The notes under the pieces: generated by a model
The model's input: the letters and a program-made list of their open reading frames with translations, nothing else
Databases searched by the model: none
Told to the model about the DNA's origin: nothing
Part shown: positions 17,206 to 26,097 of the stretch, piece by piece
Numbering within the stretch: position 1 is the stretch's first letter
Layout: the number at the start of each line of letters is the position of its first letter
Source: SIG447 sp045577075
GTDB lineage: Bacteria; Bacillota; Clostridia; UMGS1883; UMGS1540
Reading direction: 5' to 3'
DNA length: 64,000 nucleotides
NCBI GenBank assembly: GCA_045577075.1
Contig: JAZNHR010000003.1
Location: 9,849 to 73,848, forward strand
Position numbers and translations under genes: made by a program

Positions 17206-17220
17206 TTCAAAAAACTTTTC

Positions 17221-17254
17221 AATAAGCCGTTACAGTTTGTAACGGCTTATTTTA
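17221..17254 (+). terminator. Rho-independent terminator after the ABC permeases
   Basis: AATAAGCCGTTAC pairs perfectly with GTAACGGCTTATT over a 5-nt loop and is followed by TTT. Confidence 0.85.
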
Positions 17255-17291
17255 AACAGTAGCAATTTTTATAACGGAAAGGAAAACACAG

Positions 17292-19559
17292 ATGATTATG
17301 TGCGCCCGCTGCAACAAAAATGTAGCAGTGATGTTTGTGACAAAAATTGAAAATGGTGAAAAGAAGACCGAAGGGTTGTGCCTTTCCTGCGCCAAACAGC
17401 TTGGTCTTGATATGGGCCAGCTTGCCGGGAATATCGGCATAGAGCCTGAGGAATTTGAAAATATCAACGAGCAGGTTTTGCAAATGATGGAGGATGGCGG
17501 TTTCGAAGGCGAAGAAGACGGCGAAGGCGGAAATCTTTTTCGGGATTTACTCGGCTTTCTCGGCGGCAAAGAGGGTGAAGCACCTTCTGGCGACAAGGAA
17601 GAGAAAAAAGAGAAGAAGACGGATAAAAAAGAAGGAAAGAAAAAGAAACGAATTTTGGATACCTTCGGTACAAATTTGACGGCAAAGGCAAGAAACGGCG
17701 AGGTGGACCGCGTGATAGGCCGTGATGCGGAAATTACGCGCGTGATGGAAATTTTAAACCGCCGCACGAAAAACAATCCGTGTCTAATCGGCGAGCCGGG
17801 CGTCGGCAAAACGGCGATTGCGGAAGGGCTTGCCACCAGAATTGCAGAAGGCACAGTGCCGGCGAAGCTACAGGATAAAGAGGTTTTTCTTCTTGATTTT
17901 ACAGCGATTGTGGCAGGGACTCAGTTTCGAGGGCAGTTTGAGGCACGGCTTAAAAGCATAGTTGAGGAAGTGAAAAAGCTCGGCAACGTGATTTTGGTCA
18001 TAGATGAGCTCCATAATATTGTTGGGGCAGGTGATGCAGAAGGTGCCATGAGTGCCGCCAATATTTTAAAGCCTTCTTTGGCAAGAGGCGAGATTCAGGT
18101 CATCGGTGCTACCACCACGGCGGAATACAGAAAGCACATTGAAAAGGACGCCGCTCTCGAACGGCGTTTTCAGCCCATTTTGGTAGAAGAGCCGAGCGTG
18201 GAGGAAACGATTTCGATTATCTCCGGCATAAAATCCTACTACGAGGACTACCATCAGGTAAAAATCGGCACTGACGTCATTCGTGCCGCCGCCGTTTTAA
18301 GTGAGCGCTATATTACAGACCGTTTTCTGCCGGATAAGGCTATTGACGTCATTGACGAAGCGGCGTCGAGAGCCAATCTTAAAAATATATATCTTGCACA
18401 GCTTGCACGTCTTCGCGCGGAACTTGCCAAAGTGCAGCTTTCAAAAGAAACTGCGGTCGGGTCAGATTCCATGGAGTCCTACGAGCTGGTTGCGGACCTT
18501 AAAATGCGTGAGTGTCAGTTGGAAGAAAAAATCCGGGAAACGGAAGGAAAACTTTGTGACGTCCATTTATTTACAGAGGACGTTGCCCGTGTAATTGCAG
18601 GCTGGACGAAAATTCCCGTCGGGCAAATTACAAAAGAGGAAACAACGCGCCTTTTGGAACTGGAAGAAACGCTGAAAAAACGTGTTAAAGGGCAGGATGC
18701 GGCAATCGAAGCGGTGGCAAGCGCCATGCGCCGCGGAAGAGCGGGATTATCTAAGGTAAGAAGACCGGTTTCCTTTATTTTCACAGGGTCTACGGGCGTG
18801 GGAAAAACAGAACTTGCCCGCGCACTCGCCGAGGCCATGTTTGACACAGAGGATGCGCTGATTCGGGTGGATATGTCTGAATTCATGGAAAAGCACGCCG
18901 TTTCCAAGCTGATCGGCTCACCCCCAGGGTACGTGGGGTATGACGATGCCGGGCAGCTGACGGAAAAAATTCGTCGCCGCCCTTACAGCGTCATTTTGCT
19001 TGATGAAATTGAAAAGGCCCATGCCGATGTCCTCAATGTTTTCCTGCAAATTCTGGATGACGGCAGAATTACGGATAGCCACGGCAAGCTTGTCAGCTTT
19101 GAAAATACCGTCATTATTATGACGTCTAATGCCGGCTCCGATTATAAGGGCACAGCCCCCGGATATACAACATCGCCCGTAGCTGCGGCAGCAGAAAAAA
19201 CCGAGAAGGCACTTCGCACTTTCTTCCGGCCTGAATTTTTAAACCGCATTGATGAAATTGTTTGCTTTAAGCCTTTAGAAAAGCCGGTGCTTATGGAAAT
19301 TCTCGACAAAATGCTGGACGAGTTTGCAGAAATGCTGGAAAACCGTGAAATCGGATTTTCCATAACGCCGAAGGCCAAAGAATTGTTACTTGAAAAGGGG
19401 CTAGACGCCAAAAACGGGGCAAGACCCCTTCGTCGTGCAATTCAGAAGCACATCGAGGACAAGGCGGCAACGCTTCTCATTGCCGGAAATCTTTCTGCCG
19501 GGGATACATTTTCGGTGCAGTGCCGTGGAAATGAACTCGTCTGCGAAAAGAAAAAATAA
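17292..19559 (+). CDS. ClpE-like AAA+ ATPase (Clp/Hsp100) with N-terminal zinc finger
   Basis: 755 aa two-ring Hsp100 unfoldase. The N-terminus has a zinc finger (CARC ... CLSC, residues 4-35) as in ClpE rather than the double Clp-N repeat of ClpC. A Glu/Lys-rich linker follows (residues 70-115). The first AAA module has Walker A GEPGVGKTA near residue 167 and Walker B VILVIDELHN. The second has GSTGVGKTE near residue 498, VILLDEIEKAH and the arginine segment FFRPEFLNRID. A short coiled M-domain-like region lies between. The ClpP-docking loop after the MTSNAGS motif reads TAPGYTT instead of a clear hydrophobic-Gly-Phe tripeptide. No CtsR operator is evident upstream. Confidence 0.9.
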   Translation: MIMCARCNKNVAVMFVTKIENGEKKTEGLCLSCAKQLGLDMGQLAGNIGIEPEEFENINEQVLQMMEDGGFEGEEDGEGGNLFRDLLGFLGGKEGEAPSGDKEEKKEKKTDKKEGKKKKRILDTFGTNLTAKARNGEVDRVIGRDAEITRVMEILNRRTKNNPCLIGEPGVGKTAIAEGLATRIAEGTVPAKLQDKEVFLLDFTAIVAGTQFRGQFEARLKSIVEEVKKLGNVILVIDELHNIVGAGDAEGAMSAANILKPSLARGEIQVIGATTTAEYRKHIEKDAALERRFQPILVEEPSVEETISIISGIKSYYEDYHQVKIGTDVIRAAAVLSERYITDRFLPDKAIDVIDEAASRANLKNIYLAQLARLRAELAKVQLSKETAVGSDSMESYELVADLKMRECQLEEKIRETEGKLCDVHLFTEDVARVIAGWTKIPVGQITKEETTRLLELEETLKKRVKGQDAAIEAVASAMRRGRAGLSKVRRPVSFIFTGSTGVGKTELARALAEAMFDTEDALIRVDMSEFMEKHAVSKLIGSPPGYVGYDDAGQLTEKIRRRPYSVILLDEIEKAHADVLNVFLQILDDGRITDSHGKLVSFENTVIIMTSNAGSDYKGTAPGYTTSPVAAAAEKTEKALRTFFRPEFLNRIDEIVCFKPLEKPVLMEILDKMLDEFAEMLENREIGFSITPKAKELLLEKGLDAKNGARPLRRAIQKHIEDKAATLLIAGNLSAGDTFSVQCRGNELVCEKKK

Positions 19560-19588
19560 ATAATTTCGACGAAAATATGTAAAAACAC

Positions 19589-19617
19589 TTGCCAAATGTA
19601 CAAAAAAGTGATACAGT
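19589..19617 (+). promoter_or_regulatory. Candidate promoter of the ferredoxin gene
   Basis: TTGCCA at 19589, a 17-bp spacer and TACAGT at 19612-19617, in the interval between the ClpE-like gene and the ferredoxin. Confidence 0.5.
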
Positions 19618-19649
19618 ATACGAGAGTATATAAAGGAGGTGTATTGTAC

Positions 19650-19820
19650 ATGGCATATAAAATTACTGAAGACTGCATCAGCTGTGGCGCTTGCGAAGCT
19701 GAATGTCCCGTATCCTGCATTTCCGCAGGCGATACTACATTCGTAATCGATGAAGATACTTGCATCGAATGCGGTAACTGTGCAAACGTTTGTCCTGTTT
19801 CCGCACCCCAGCAGCAGTAA
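19650..19820 (+). CDS. 2[4Fe-4S] ferredoxin
   Basis: 56 aa clostridial-type ferredoxin carrying low-potential electrons. It has two complete cluster motifs: CISCGACEAECPV near residues 9-21 and CIECGNCANVCPV near residues 38-50. The ATG at 19650 follows a strong AAAGGAGGTG site. A GC-rich hairpin directly downstream (TTCGGGGTCGCCC with GGCGGCCCCGAA) lacks a T tract and may act as a processing or stability element. Confidence 0.97.
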   Translation: MAYKITEDCISCGACEAECPVSCISAGDTTFVIDEDTCIECGNCANVCPVSAPQQQ

Positions 19821-19832
19821 AAAGGGTGGGTA

Positions 19833-19861
19833 TTCGGGGTCGCCCTTCGGGCGGCCCCGAA
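19833..19861 (+). other. GC-rich hairpin between ferredoxin and methyltransferase genes
   Basis: TTCGGGGTCGCCC and GGCGGCCCCGAA form a long stem with a TTCG tetraloop. No T run follows, so it is more likely a 3'-protecting or processing hairpin than a full terminator. Confidence 0.6.
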
Positions 19862-19875
19862 CATGTACAAGGCTT

Positions 19876-20604
19876 ATGGAAGAATTTGAAAGAAAAGATG
19901 ACCTCGAACTTGGGGGACTTTATATATGGCAAGATAAGCGCGAATTTTGCTTTGGCGTAGATGCGGTACTGCTTTCTGCTTTTGCTAACGTCAAAAAAGG
20001 AGAACGCGTTTTAGACCTTTGCGCCGGAAACGGCATAGTGCCCATACTTCTTGCTGGTAAAACGGAGGCAGGCAGTATTACGGGGCTGGAGATCAATCCC
20101 GTGCAGGTCGCTCTGGCTCGGCGTAGCATTTTGGAAAACGGGCTTGCGAATGTAGAGATGGTGGAGGGGGATGTGCGCCTGGCACCGTCGCTTTTTGATG
20201 ACAGACGGTTTGACTGCATTACCGTAAATCCGCCGTATATCAAAGACGGGCGCATTCAAAACACGTGCCGCAATAAGGCGATTGCCCGGCATGAGGTTTT
20301 ATGCACACTGTCCGATGTACTGCGGAGTGCGGCTTCACTACTGCGGTTTGGCGGCAGATTTTATATGGTGCATCGGCCGGATAGATTGACGGATATTTTG
20401 GACGAAATGCGGGCTTTTAAACTGGAACCCAGACGCCTTCGCACTGTGCATGCAAAACTGCACGGCGAGGCAAAGCTGGTTTTGGTGGAAGGCATTTATG
20501 GCGGCGGTACTTTTTTGCATGTAATGCCGCCGCTTATTTTATATAACGAGGATGGGACATACACAGAAGATGCATTGTCCTGCTATGGAAGGGAAACAAA
20601 ATGA
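19876..20604 (+). CDS. tRNA1(Val) adenine-37 N6-methyltransferase-like (TrmN6/YfiC family)
   Basis: 242 aa class I SAM-dependent methyltransferase. The opening DDLELGGLYIWQDKREFCFGVDAVLLSAF is the family signature and contains the FGVDAVLL segment. The SAM motif VLDLCAGNGIVPILLA is near residue 45, the acidic motif is GLEINPVQ, and the catalytic motif NPPY is near residue 116, indicating N6-adenine methylation. The substrate assignment is from the family. The stop overlaps the rsmI start by 4 nt (ATGA). The start at 19876 has an AAGG site 4 nt upstream; upstream in-frame sequence is inside the ferredoxin gene. Confidence 0.88.
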   Translation: MEEFERKDDLELGGLYIWQDKREFCFGVDAVLLSAFANVKKGERVLDLCAGNGIVPILLAGKTEAGSITGLEINPVQVALARRSILENGLANVEMVEGDVRLAPSLFDDRRFDCITVNPPYIKDGRIQNTCRNKAIARHEVLCTLSDVLRSAASLLRFGGRFYMVHRPDRLTDILDEMRAFKLEPRRLRTVHAKLHGEAKLVLVEGIYGGGTFLHVMPPLILYNEDGTYTEDALSCYGRETK

Positions 20605-21425
20605 CGGGTACGCTTTATGTTTGTGCAACGCCCATAGGGAACCTGGCGGATATTTCGGAAAGACTTCGGACGACTCTTGCCGAAGTGGATATTGTAGCGG
20701 CAGAGGATACACGCCACACCGGCAATCTTCTCAGGCATCTGGGGATATCAAAGCCGTGTATCAGCTATTATACCCATAACCAAAAAGGGCACGGCGAAGT
20801 GATTATAAAAGAGCTTTTAGCAGGGAAAAACGTGGCACTTGTCAGTGATGCCGGCACCCCTGCAATCAGTGACCCTGGGGAAGAGCTTGTTAAACTGTGC
20901 GCGGCGGAAAATATTCCTACCGTGCCTGTGCCCGGCGCGTGCGCTGCGATTAGCGCCCTATCTGTTTCCGGGCTTTCTACGGGGCGGTTTGTGTTCGAGG
21001 GCTTTTTACCCATGCAGAAAAAAGGACGGATGGACCGGCTTTCGGAGCTCAAAAATGAAAAGCGGACCATCATATTTTACGAAGCGCCGCATAAGCTGAA
21101 AAGAACGCTGGAAGATTTTGCGGATACCTTCGGCAAAGAACGGAAAATCAGCCTGTGCCGCGAAATGACGAAATTTTTTGAAGAGATTCTTCGCACCACG
21201 GTGGGAGAGGCACTTGCAAAATATGAAGCGGAGCCACCCAAAGGGGAGTTTGTACTCATTTTGGAAGGGGCAAGTGAAGAGCCTGTTTCCTGGGAGGACT
21301 TATCGGTTGCGGAACACGTGGCACTCTATGAAGAAAGCGGTATGTCCCGTATGGATGCGGTGAAGAAGGCAGCACAGGATCGAGGCGTCCCGAAACGGGA
21401 AATTTATGATATTGTGATGCGATGA
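20601..21425 (+). CDS. rsmI: 16S rRNA (cytidine(1402)-2'-O)-methyltransferase
   Basis: 274 aa tetrapyrrole-methylase-fold enzyme that 2'-O-methylates C1402 in the ribosomal decoding centre. Clear family motifs: LYVCATPIGNLADISERL at the N-terminus, AAEDTRHTGNLL, SDAGTPAISDPGEELV, PVPGACAAISALSVSGL and FYEAPHKLKRTLEDF. The C-terminal helical domain (SGMSRMDAVKKAAQDRGVPKREIYD) is present. It is coupled to the upstream methyltransferase and followed 12 bp later by ddl. Confidence 0.96.
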   Translation: MTGTLYVCATPIGNLADISERLRTTLAEVDIVAAEDTRHTGNLLRHLGISKPCISYYTHNQKGHGEVIIKELLAGKNVALVSDAGTPAISDPGEELVKLCAAENIPTVPVPGACAAISALSVSGLSTGRFVFEGFLPMQKKGRMDRLSELKNEKRTIIFYEAPHKLKRTLEDFADTFGKERKISLCREMTKFFEEILRTTVGEALAKYEAEPPKGEFVLILEGASEEPVSWEDLSVAEHVALYEESGMSRMDAVKKAAQDRGVPKREIYDIVMR

Positions 21426-21437
21426 AAGGATTAGAGC

Positions 21438-22469
21438 ATGCAGGTAGCAATTTTGTTTGGCGGAAAGAGCGGAGAACACGCCGTGTCCTGCCTTTCGGCG
21501 GCATCGGTGCTGGAAAACATTCACGCTGAAAAATACACGCTAGTAAAAATCGGGATTTCAAAAACCGGCGAATGGTTTAAAACGGAAGCCTCGGCGGAAG
21601 AAATCCGCTCTGGCCGGTGGGAAGACTTGCCGAAGCAAAAGGCAATTTTATCCCCGGACACCCGCGACCATGGCTTTTGGATTTTGGAAGACGAGAAGGC
21701 TACGCTCTTACCCGTGGACGTCATTTTCCCCGTTATGCATGGGGACTTTTGCGAGGACGGCTGCGTGCAGGGCCTTTGCGAGCTTTCCGGTATTCCCTAT
21801 GTGGGGTGCGGTGTTTGTGCGTCCGCAGTGGGTATGGACAAGGATATAGCAAAGGCCATGTTTTCTGCGGCGGGGATTCCGGTGGCAGAGGGCATCGTCG
21901 TTGAAAAGGGCAAGGAACAAGACGCTATGCGACGCGTAGGCGCTACGCTTTCCTATCCTATTTTCGTGAAGCCTGCCAATGCCGGCTCGTCCCTTGGCGC
22001 CTGTAAGGTGACAAAAGAAAGCGAACTTGCGGCGGCGCTGGAAGAAGCGTTTCGGTTTGATACGAAGGTGCTGGTGGAAGAATATATTGACGCGCGGGAA
22101 ATTGAATGTGCTGTCCTCGGAAACGCAGATGCCAAGGCGTCCGTGCTCGGGGAAATCGTTCCGGAAGCGGAATTTTATGACTATGATGCCAAATACATAG
22201 ACGGCACCTCAAAGCTTTTAATTCCTGCCCCCCTTTCGGTGGAAGAAACAAACACCATTCGGGAGTATGCCGTACGTGCATTTCAGGCAATTGGCGGCGA
22301 GGGGTTTTCGAGAGTCGACTTTTTCATGGATAAAAAGTCCGGAAAAATTGTCATCAATGAAATTAACACTATTCCCGGGTTTACAGAAATCAGCATGTAC
22401 CCCAAGCTCTGGCAGGCAAGCGGCATATCTTACGGGGATTTAATCGATACACTGATAGAACTTGCATAA
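21438..22469 (+). CDS. ddl: D-alanine--D-alanine ligase
   Basis: 343 aa ATP-grasp enzyme making the D-Ala-D-Ala dipeptide of peptidoglycan. Motifs are LFGGKSGEHAVSCLSA at the N-terminus, HGDFCEDGCVQG (a divergent form of the usual HGPNGEDG loop), GIPYVGCGVCASAVGMDKDIAK, PIFVKPANAGSSLGACKV, and the metal-binding VINEINTIPGFTEISMYP. FYDYDAKYI carries the Tyr associated with D-Ala rather than D-lactate as second substrate. It follows rsmI with its own AAAGGA site. Confidence 0.93.
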   Translation: MQVAILFGGKSGEHAVSCLSAASVLENIHAEKYTLVKIGISKTGEWFKTEASAEEIRSGRWEDLPKQKAILSPDTRDHGFWILEDEKATLLPVDVIFPVMHGDFCEDGCVQGLCELSGIPYVGCGVCASAVGMDKDIAKAMFSAAGIPVAEGIVVEKGKEQDAMRRVGATLSYPIFVKPANAGSSLGACKVTKESELAAALEEAFRFDTKVLVEEYIDAREIECAVLGNADAKASVLGEIVPEAEFYDYDAKYIDGTSKLLIPAPLSVEETNTIREYAVRAFQAIGGEGFSRVDFFMDKKSGKIVINEINTIPGFTEISMYPKLWQASGISYGDLIDTLIELA

Positions 22470-22486
22470 CTGTCAGAACTTAACTT

Positions 22487-22515
22487 TTGCATTTTACCTG
22501 TATTTGTGCTATACT
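22487..22515 (+). promoter_or_regulatory. Sigma-A promoter of the DUF1934-argS operon
   Basis: TTGCAT at 22487, a 17-bp spacer and TATACT at 22510-22515, about 30 bp upstream of the next start codon. Confidence 0.75.
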
Positions 22516-22544
22516 AAGCTTAAATACATACGAGGAGCACGGCC

Positions 22545-22970
22545 ATGAATAAAGAAGTTATCATTTCTATAAACGGAGAAGAAAAATTTCCGGAAATGGG
22601 TGAAGAAAATGTAACGGAGCTTGTCACGGAAGGCAAATACTATAAAAAAGGGGACAAGCACTATATTTCCTATAAAGAAACAGAGGTCACGGGCTTTGAA
22701 GAAACCACCACAATGCTGAAAATTGAAAATGACCGTGTGGCCTTGACGCGCTTTGGGCAATTTAATACCCATATGGTGTTTGCACCAGGGGAAAAGCATA
22801 CCGGGTATTACGATACGCCCTTCGGCAGTTTTACCGTCGGCATTGTTTCGGATGCGGTGAAGGTGGAATTTGGACAGAAAAGCGGACAGATTGATATTCG
22901 CTATTCCCTTGAAATTGATAATAATACAAAGGCAGAGCATAAGCTCTCCTTAAATGTGCGGGAAGCATAA
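22545..22970 (+). CDS. DUF1934 (YwiB-like) beta-barrel protein
   Basis: 141 aa. The pattern GKYYKKGDKHYISYKETEVTGFEETTT, followed by MLKIENDRVALTRFG and TPFGSFTVGIVSD, matches the lipocalin-like DUF1934/YwiB family, whose biochemical role is unknown. Its position immediately upstream of argS is the same as in B. subtilis and other Bacillota, which supports both the call and a possible link to arginyl-tRNA synthesis or regulation. The ATG at 22545 is preceded by a GAGGAG site. Confidence 0.9.
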   Translation: MNKEVIISINGEEKFPEMGEENVTELVTEGKYYKKGDKHYISYKETEVTGFEETTTMLKIENDRVALTRFGQFNTHMVFAPGEKHTGYYDTPFGSFTVGIVSDAVKVEFGQKSGQIDIRYSLEIDNNTKAEHKLSLNVREA

Positions 22971-22991
22971 TAAGAAAGCGGAGGAAAAAGA

Positions 22992-24659
22992 ATGTATACA
23001 GCGGAAAAAGTTTTACATACAGTAGAAAATCTTGTCAAGGAGGCTATTTCAAAAGCATATCCCGAGGTGGAAATGCCTGCCTTTTTAGTCGAGGCACCCA
23101 AAGCCGAAGCCCACGGCGATTTTTCTACGAATGCGGCCATGCTTCTTACAAAAGCACTGCGCCGTGCGCCCCGTGACATTGCGGCGGCAATTTTAGAGAA
23201 TATGCCGCAGGATGCCCTTGTAGAGCGCACCGAAATTGCAGGCCCGGGCTTTATTAACTTTTATTTAGACCCGGCTTGGATTTACGGCACCCTCGCGGAT
23301 ATTGAAGAGCGCGGAGCGGACTATGGCAGAATCGAGGACGGCAAAGGGAAAAAGGTTATGGTGGAATTTGTCAGCGCCAACCCCACAGGCCCCATGCATA
23401 TGGGAAATGCCCGTGGCGGCGCCATCGGCGATTCCCTTTCAGCCCTTCTCGATATGGCAGGCTGGGAGGTTTGCCGTGAATTTTACTTAAACGATGCCGG
23501 CGCCCAGATTGAAAAGTTTGGCATGAGCCTGGAGGCAAGATTTTTGCAAATTTTAACAGGGAAAGAAGATTTTCCCGAGGACGGCTATCAGGGCGCAGAT
23601 ATTACGGAGCTTGCCCAAAGCTATATTGATGAAAACGGTAGTGCGCTCTTGGAAAAGGACAGTGCAGAGCGTCGCCGTGTGCTGGTAGAATATGCCCTGC
23701 CGAAAAACATTGCAAAGATGCAGGCGGATTTGGCGAAATATAGAATCGAGTACGATAACTGGTACAGAGAAAGCGCACTTTACGCCAGCGGCGAAGTGGA
23801 GGAAACCATTGCCCTTTTAGGGGAAAAGGACCTTACCTATGAAAAAGAAGGCGCCGTCTGGTTTAAGAGTACCCGTTTCGGTGCTGAAAAGGATGACGTT
23901 TTGGTACGTGCCAATGGAATTCCCACCTATTTTGCCGCCGATATTGCCTATCACAGAAATAAGCTTGCCGGCAGAAACTTTGATAAAGCCATTAACATTT
24001 GGGGTGCTGACCACCACGGCCACATTGCCCGTATGAAGGGGGCAATGGAGGCACTTGGTATTGACCCGGAGCGTCTCCATGTCATTACTATGCAGCTTGT
24101 ACGCCTTGTGGAAAAGGGTGAGGTTGTTCGCATGAGTAAGCGTACAGGCCGCATGATTACCCTTTCCGACCTTCTGGACGAAATCGGTGTAGACGCGGCG
24201 CGCTTCTTCTTTAATCTCCGCCAGGCAGGCAGTCACTTTGAATTTGATTTAGGGCTTGCGGTAGAACAGTCTAACGACAACCCTGTATTTTATGTGCAGT
24301 ACGCCTATGCCCGTATTTGCAGTATTCTCCGTCTTTTAAAGGAGGAGGGCACCACGGTACGCCCCTATAAGGCACTTACGCCTTCTCTTCTTGCGGACGA
24401 GCATGAGCGTGCACTGATTAAAAAGCTTGCGGAATTCCCTGAAGAAATCCGTGTGGCGGCGGCATCTCTGGAGCCTTCCAGAATCACACGCTACGCCATG
24501 GATACAGCGGCACTTTTCCATAGCTTCTATAACGCTTGCCATGTCAGAACGGAAAACGCAGAGCTTACGGCGGCACGCCTTTCCCTTGTGGAATGTACGC
24601 GGGTTGTCCTTGGCAATGCCCTTCGTATGCTTTCTGTTTCCGCGCCGGAAAAAATGTAA
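22992..24659 (+). CDS. argS: Arginyl-tRNA synthetase
   Basis: 555 aa class Ia aminoacyl-tRNA synthetase. The N-terminal additional domain carries AHGDFSTNAA. The HIGH-type motif is GPMHMGNARGGAIGD near residue 132, the WGADHHGH segment precedes the KMSKS-type loop (VRMSKRTGRMITL), and the C-terminal DALR anticodon-binding domain ends the protein (HVRTENAELTAARLSLVECTRVVLGNALRMLSV). No T-box leader is seen upstream. Confidence 0.97.
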   Translation: MYTAEKVLHTVENLVKEAISKAYPEVEMPAFLVEAPKAEAHGDFSTNAAMLLTKALRRAPRDIAAAILENMPQDALVERTEIAGPGFINFYLDPAWIYGTLADIEERGADYGRIEDGKGKKVMVEFVSANPTGPMHMGNARGGAIGDSLSALLDMAGWEVCREFYLNDAGAQIEKFGMSLEARFLQILTGKEDFPEDGYQGADITELAQSYIDENGSALLEKDSAERRRVLVEYALPKNIAKMQADLAKYRIEYDNWYRESALYASGEVEETIALLGEKDLTYEKEGAVWFKSTRFGAEKDDVLVRANGIPTYFAADIAYHRNKLAGRNFDKAINIWGADHHGHIARMKGAMEALGIDPERLHVITMQLVRLVEKGEVVRMSKRTGRMITLSDLLDEIGVDAARFFFNLRQAGSHFEFDLGLAVEQSNDNPVFYVQYAYARICSILRLLKEEGTTVRPYKALTPSLLADEHERALIKKLAEFPEEIRVAAASLEPSRITRYAMDTAALFHSFYNACHVRTENAELTAARLSLVECTRVVLGNALRMLSVSAPEKM

Positions 24660-24678
24660 GGAAAGAAAGGGATTTCTT

Positions 24679-26097
24679 TTGAAAAACTGGATTTTGAAAC
24701 TTGTTTGTACCGTTTTATGTCTGGTGCTTTGCGTCGCACCTGTCTCGGCAACGGAAATGCCGGGAGAACTGCAATATATCTATATCCATGACCTTGTAGA
24801 CTACATACAAGAATATGCAAAATTTCCCGAGGAGAAAGATGTGCTTTTGGACATTGCCTTTCGGGAGAGACTTGTAAACCCCGACTCGGGCTTTAACGGC
24901 ATGGTAAAGGCTGTGATGTCCTCGCTCGACGAGCACAGTGGCTACATGGATGAAAACACCTATAACGCTTTTATGCAGGAAAGCGTGGAAGGGGAATTTA
25001 CCGGCATCGGCGTTACCATTTCCATTACGGCAAACGCATACGTCGTTATTTCTGCTATCCCCGGCTCTCCTGCGGAAAAGGCAGGACTTATGGCGGGGGA
25101 CATCCTTGTGGCGGTAGACGATGTGAATATCGAGCAAAACGATTTCGAGGATGTAAAGAGTCGCATCACGGGGAAGGAAGGCACCACGGTCAAAATTACG
25201 GTTAAAAGAGAAAACCGGCTGGAATCCTTTACGGTAATGCGCGCCGTGCTGGAAGCAGAGACGGTGGAATACGAAGTGCTGGACGGTGTGGGCTACATTC
25301 GCCTTACCGGCTTTAACGCAAACAGCGAAAAAGGCGTAAAGGAAGCGACAGATTTCTTTACCGAACGCGGCATAGAAAATGTGATTATTGACCTTCGCAA
25401 TAATCCCGGCGGAGAACTGAACGCCGCCCTTTCGGTCTGCCGCCTGTTTTCGCCGAAGGGCGTTATTATGCGCGTAGAATACGCGGACAGTAGGCAAAAT
25501 AAGCTTTATTATAACGAGGAAAATAACGCCGGCAAGTTTAATCTTGCAGTTTTGGTCAATGCGGGTAGTGCCTCGGCCTCCGAGCTGTTTGCAGGGGCGA
25601 TTAAAGATACCGCCTCCGGCGTTATAATCGGGACGAAAACCTTCGGCAAAGGCACAGTACAAACCCTTTTGCCCATTATATCCGGCGGCGGTATTCGTCT
25701 TACCATTGCAGAATATAAAACCGCGGGTGGCCGCAGCATCCACCATAAAGGGATTGAGCCCGATATTTATGTGAAGAACACGAAAAAAGTCATTGACACT
25801 TCCTATATGGTGCCCCTCCAGCTGCAAAATGAATGGCATGAGGGGGACACGGGAGAGGGCGTTTTGGCGGTGGAACAGCGCCTGGAATTTTGGGGCTATT
25901 TAGAGGAAGCGGACGATACTGCGGATGGAAAAACCACAGAGGCTCTTCGCCTTTTTCAGGCACAAAATGGGCTGACAGCCTCCGGCACGGCGGATTTCTA
26001 TACGCAACTTCGATTAAACGATGCAGAGTATGATCAGCCTATGGAACAGGATGACCAGCTTGCCAGAGCATTGGAGTATTTTAAAAATGAAGTTTAA
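24679..26097 (+). CDS. S41 family C-terminal processing peptidase with PDZ and peptidoglycan-binding domains
   Basis: 472 aa exported protease. A signal peptide or membrane anchor (WILKLVCTVLCLVLCVAPVSA) opens the protein. A PDZ domain follows near residues 105-190 (EGEFTGIGVTISI, PAEKAGLMAGDILVAV), then the S41 catalytic domain. The Ser is in the NAGSASASELFAGA motif and the Lys in GTKTFGKGTVQ. A C-terminal peptidoglycan-binding-1-like domain (EGVLAVEQRLEFWGYL ... TTEALRLFQAQNGL) suggests wall association. I chose the TTG at 24679 because AAAGAAAGG precedes it and the signal peptide begins directly; upstream in-frame sequence is inside argS. Confidence 0.92.
   Translation: MKNWILKLVCTVLCLVLCVAPVSATEMPGELQYIYIHDLVDYIQEYAKFPEEKDVLLDIAFRERLVNPDSGFNGMVKAVMSSLDEHSGYMDENTYNAFMQESVEGEFTGIGVTISITANAYVVISAIPGSPAEKAGLMAGDILVAVDDVNIEQNDFEDVKSRITGKEGTTVKITVKRENRLESFTVMRAVLEAETVEYEVLDGVGYIRLTGFNANSEKGVKEATDFFTERGIENVIIDLRNNPGGELNAALSVCRLFSPKGVIMRVEYADSRQNKLYYNEENNAGKFNLAVLVNAGSASASELFAGAIKDTASGVIIGTKTFGKGTVQTLLPIISGGGIRLTIAEYKTAGGRSIHHKGIEPDIYVKNTKKVIDTSYMVPLQLQNEWHEGDTGEGVLAVEQRLEFWGYLEEADDTADGKTTEALRLFQAQNGLTASGTADFYTQLRLNDAEYDQPMEQDDQLARALEYFKNEV

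Noticed and set aside
17254..17291. CtsR operator upstream of the ClpE-like gene
   Set aside because: No GTCAAA direct repeats are present in the short interval after the preceding terminator.
24715..25839. 374-aa open frame on the minus strand under the S41 peptidase gene
   Set aside because: Shadow frame of a conserved gene, without recognisable domain or ribosome binding site.
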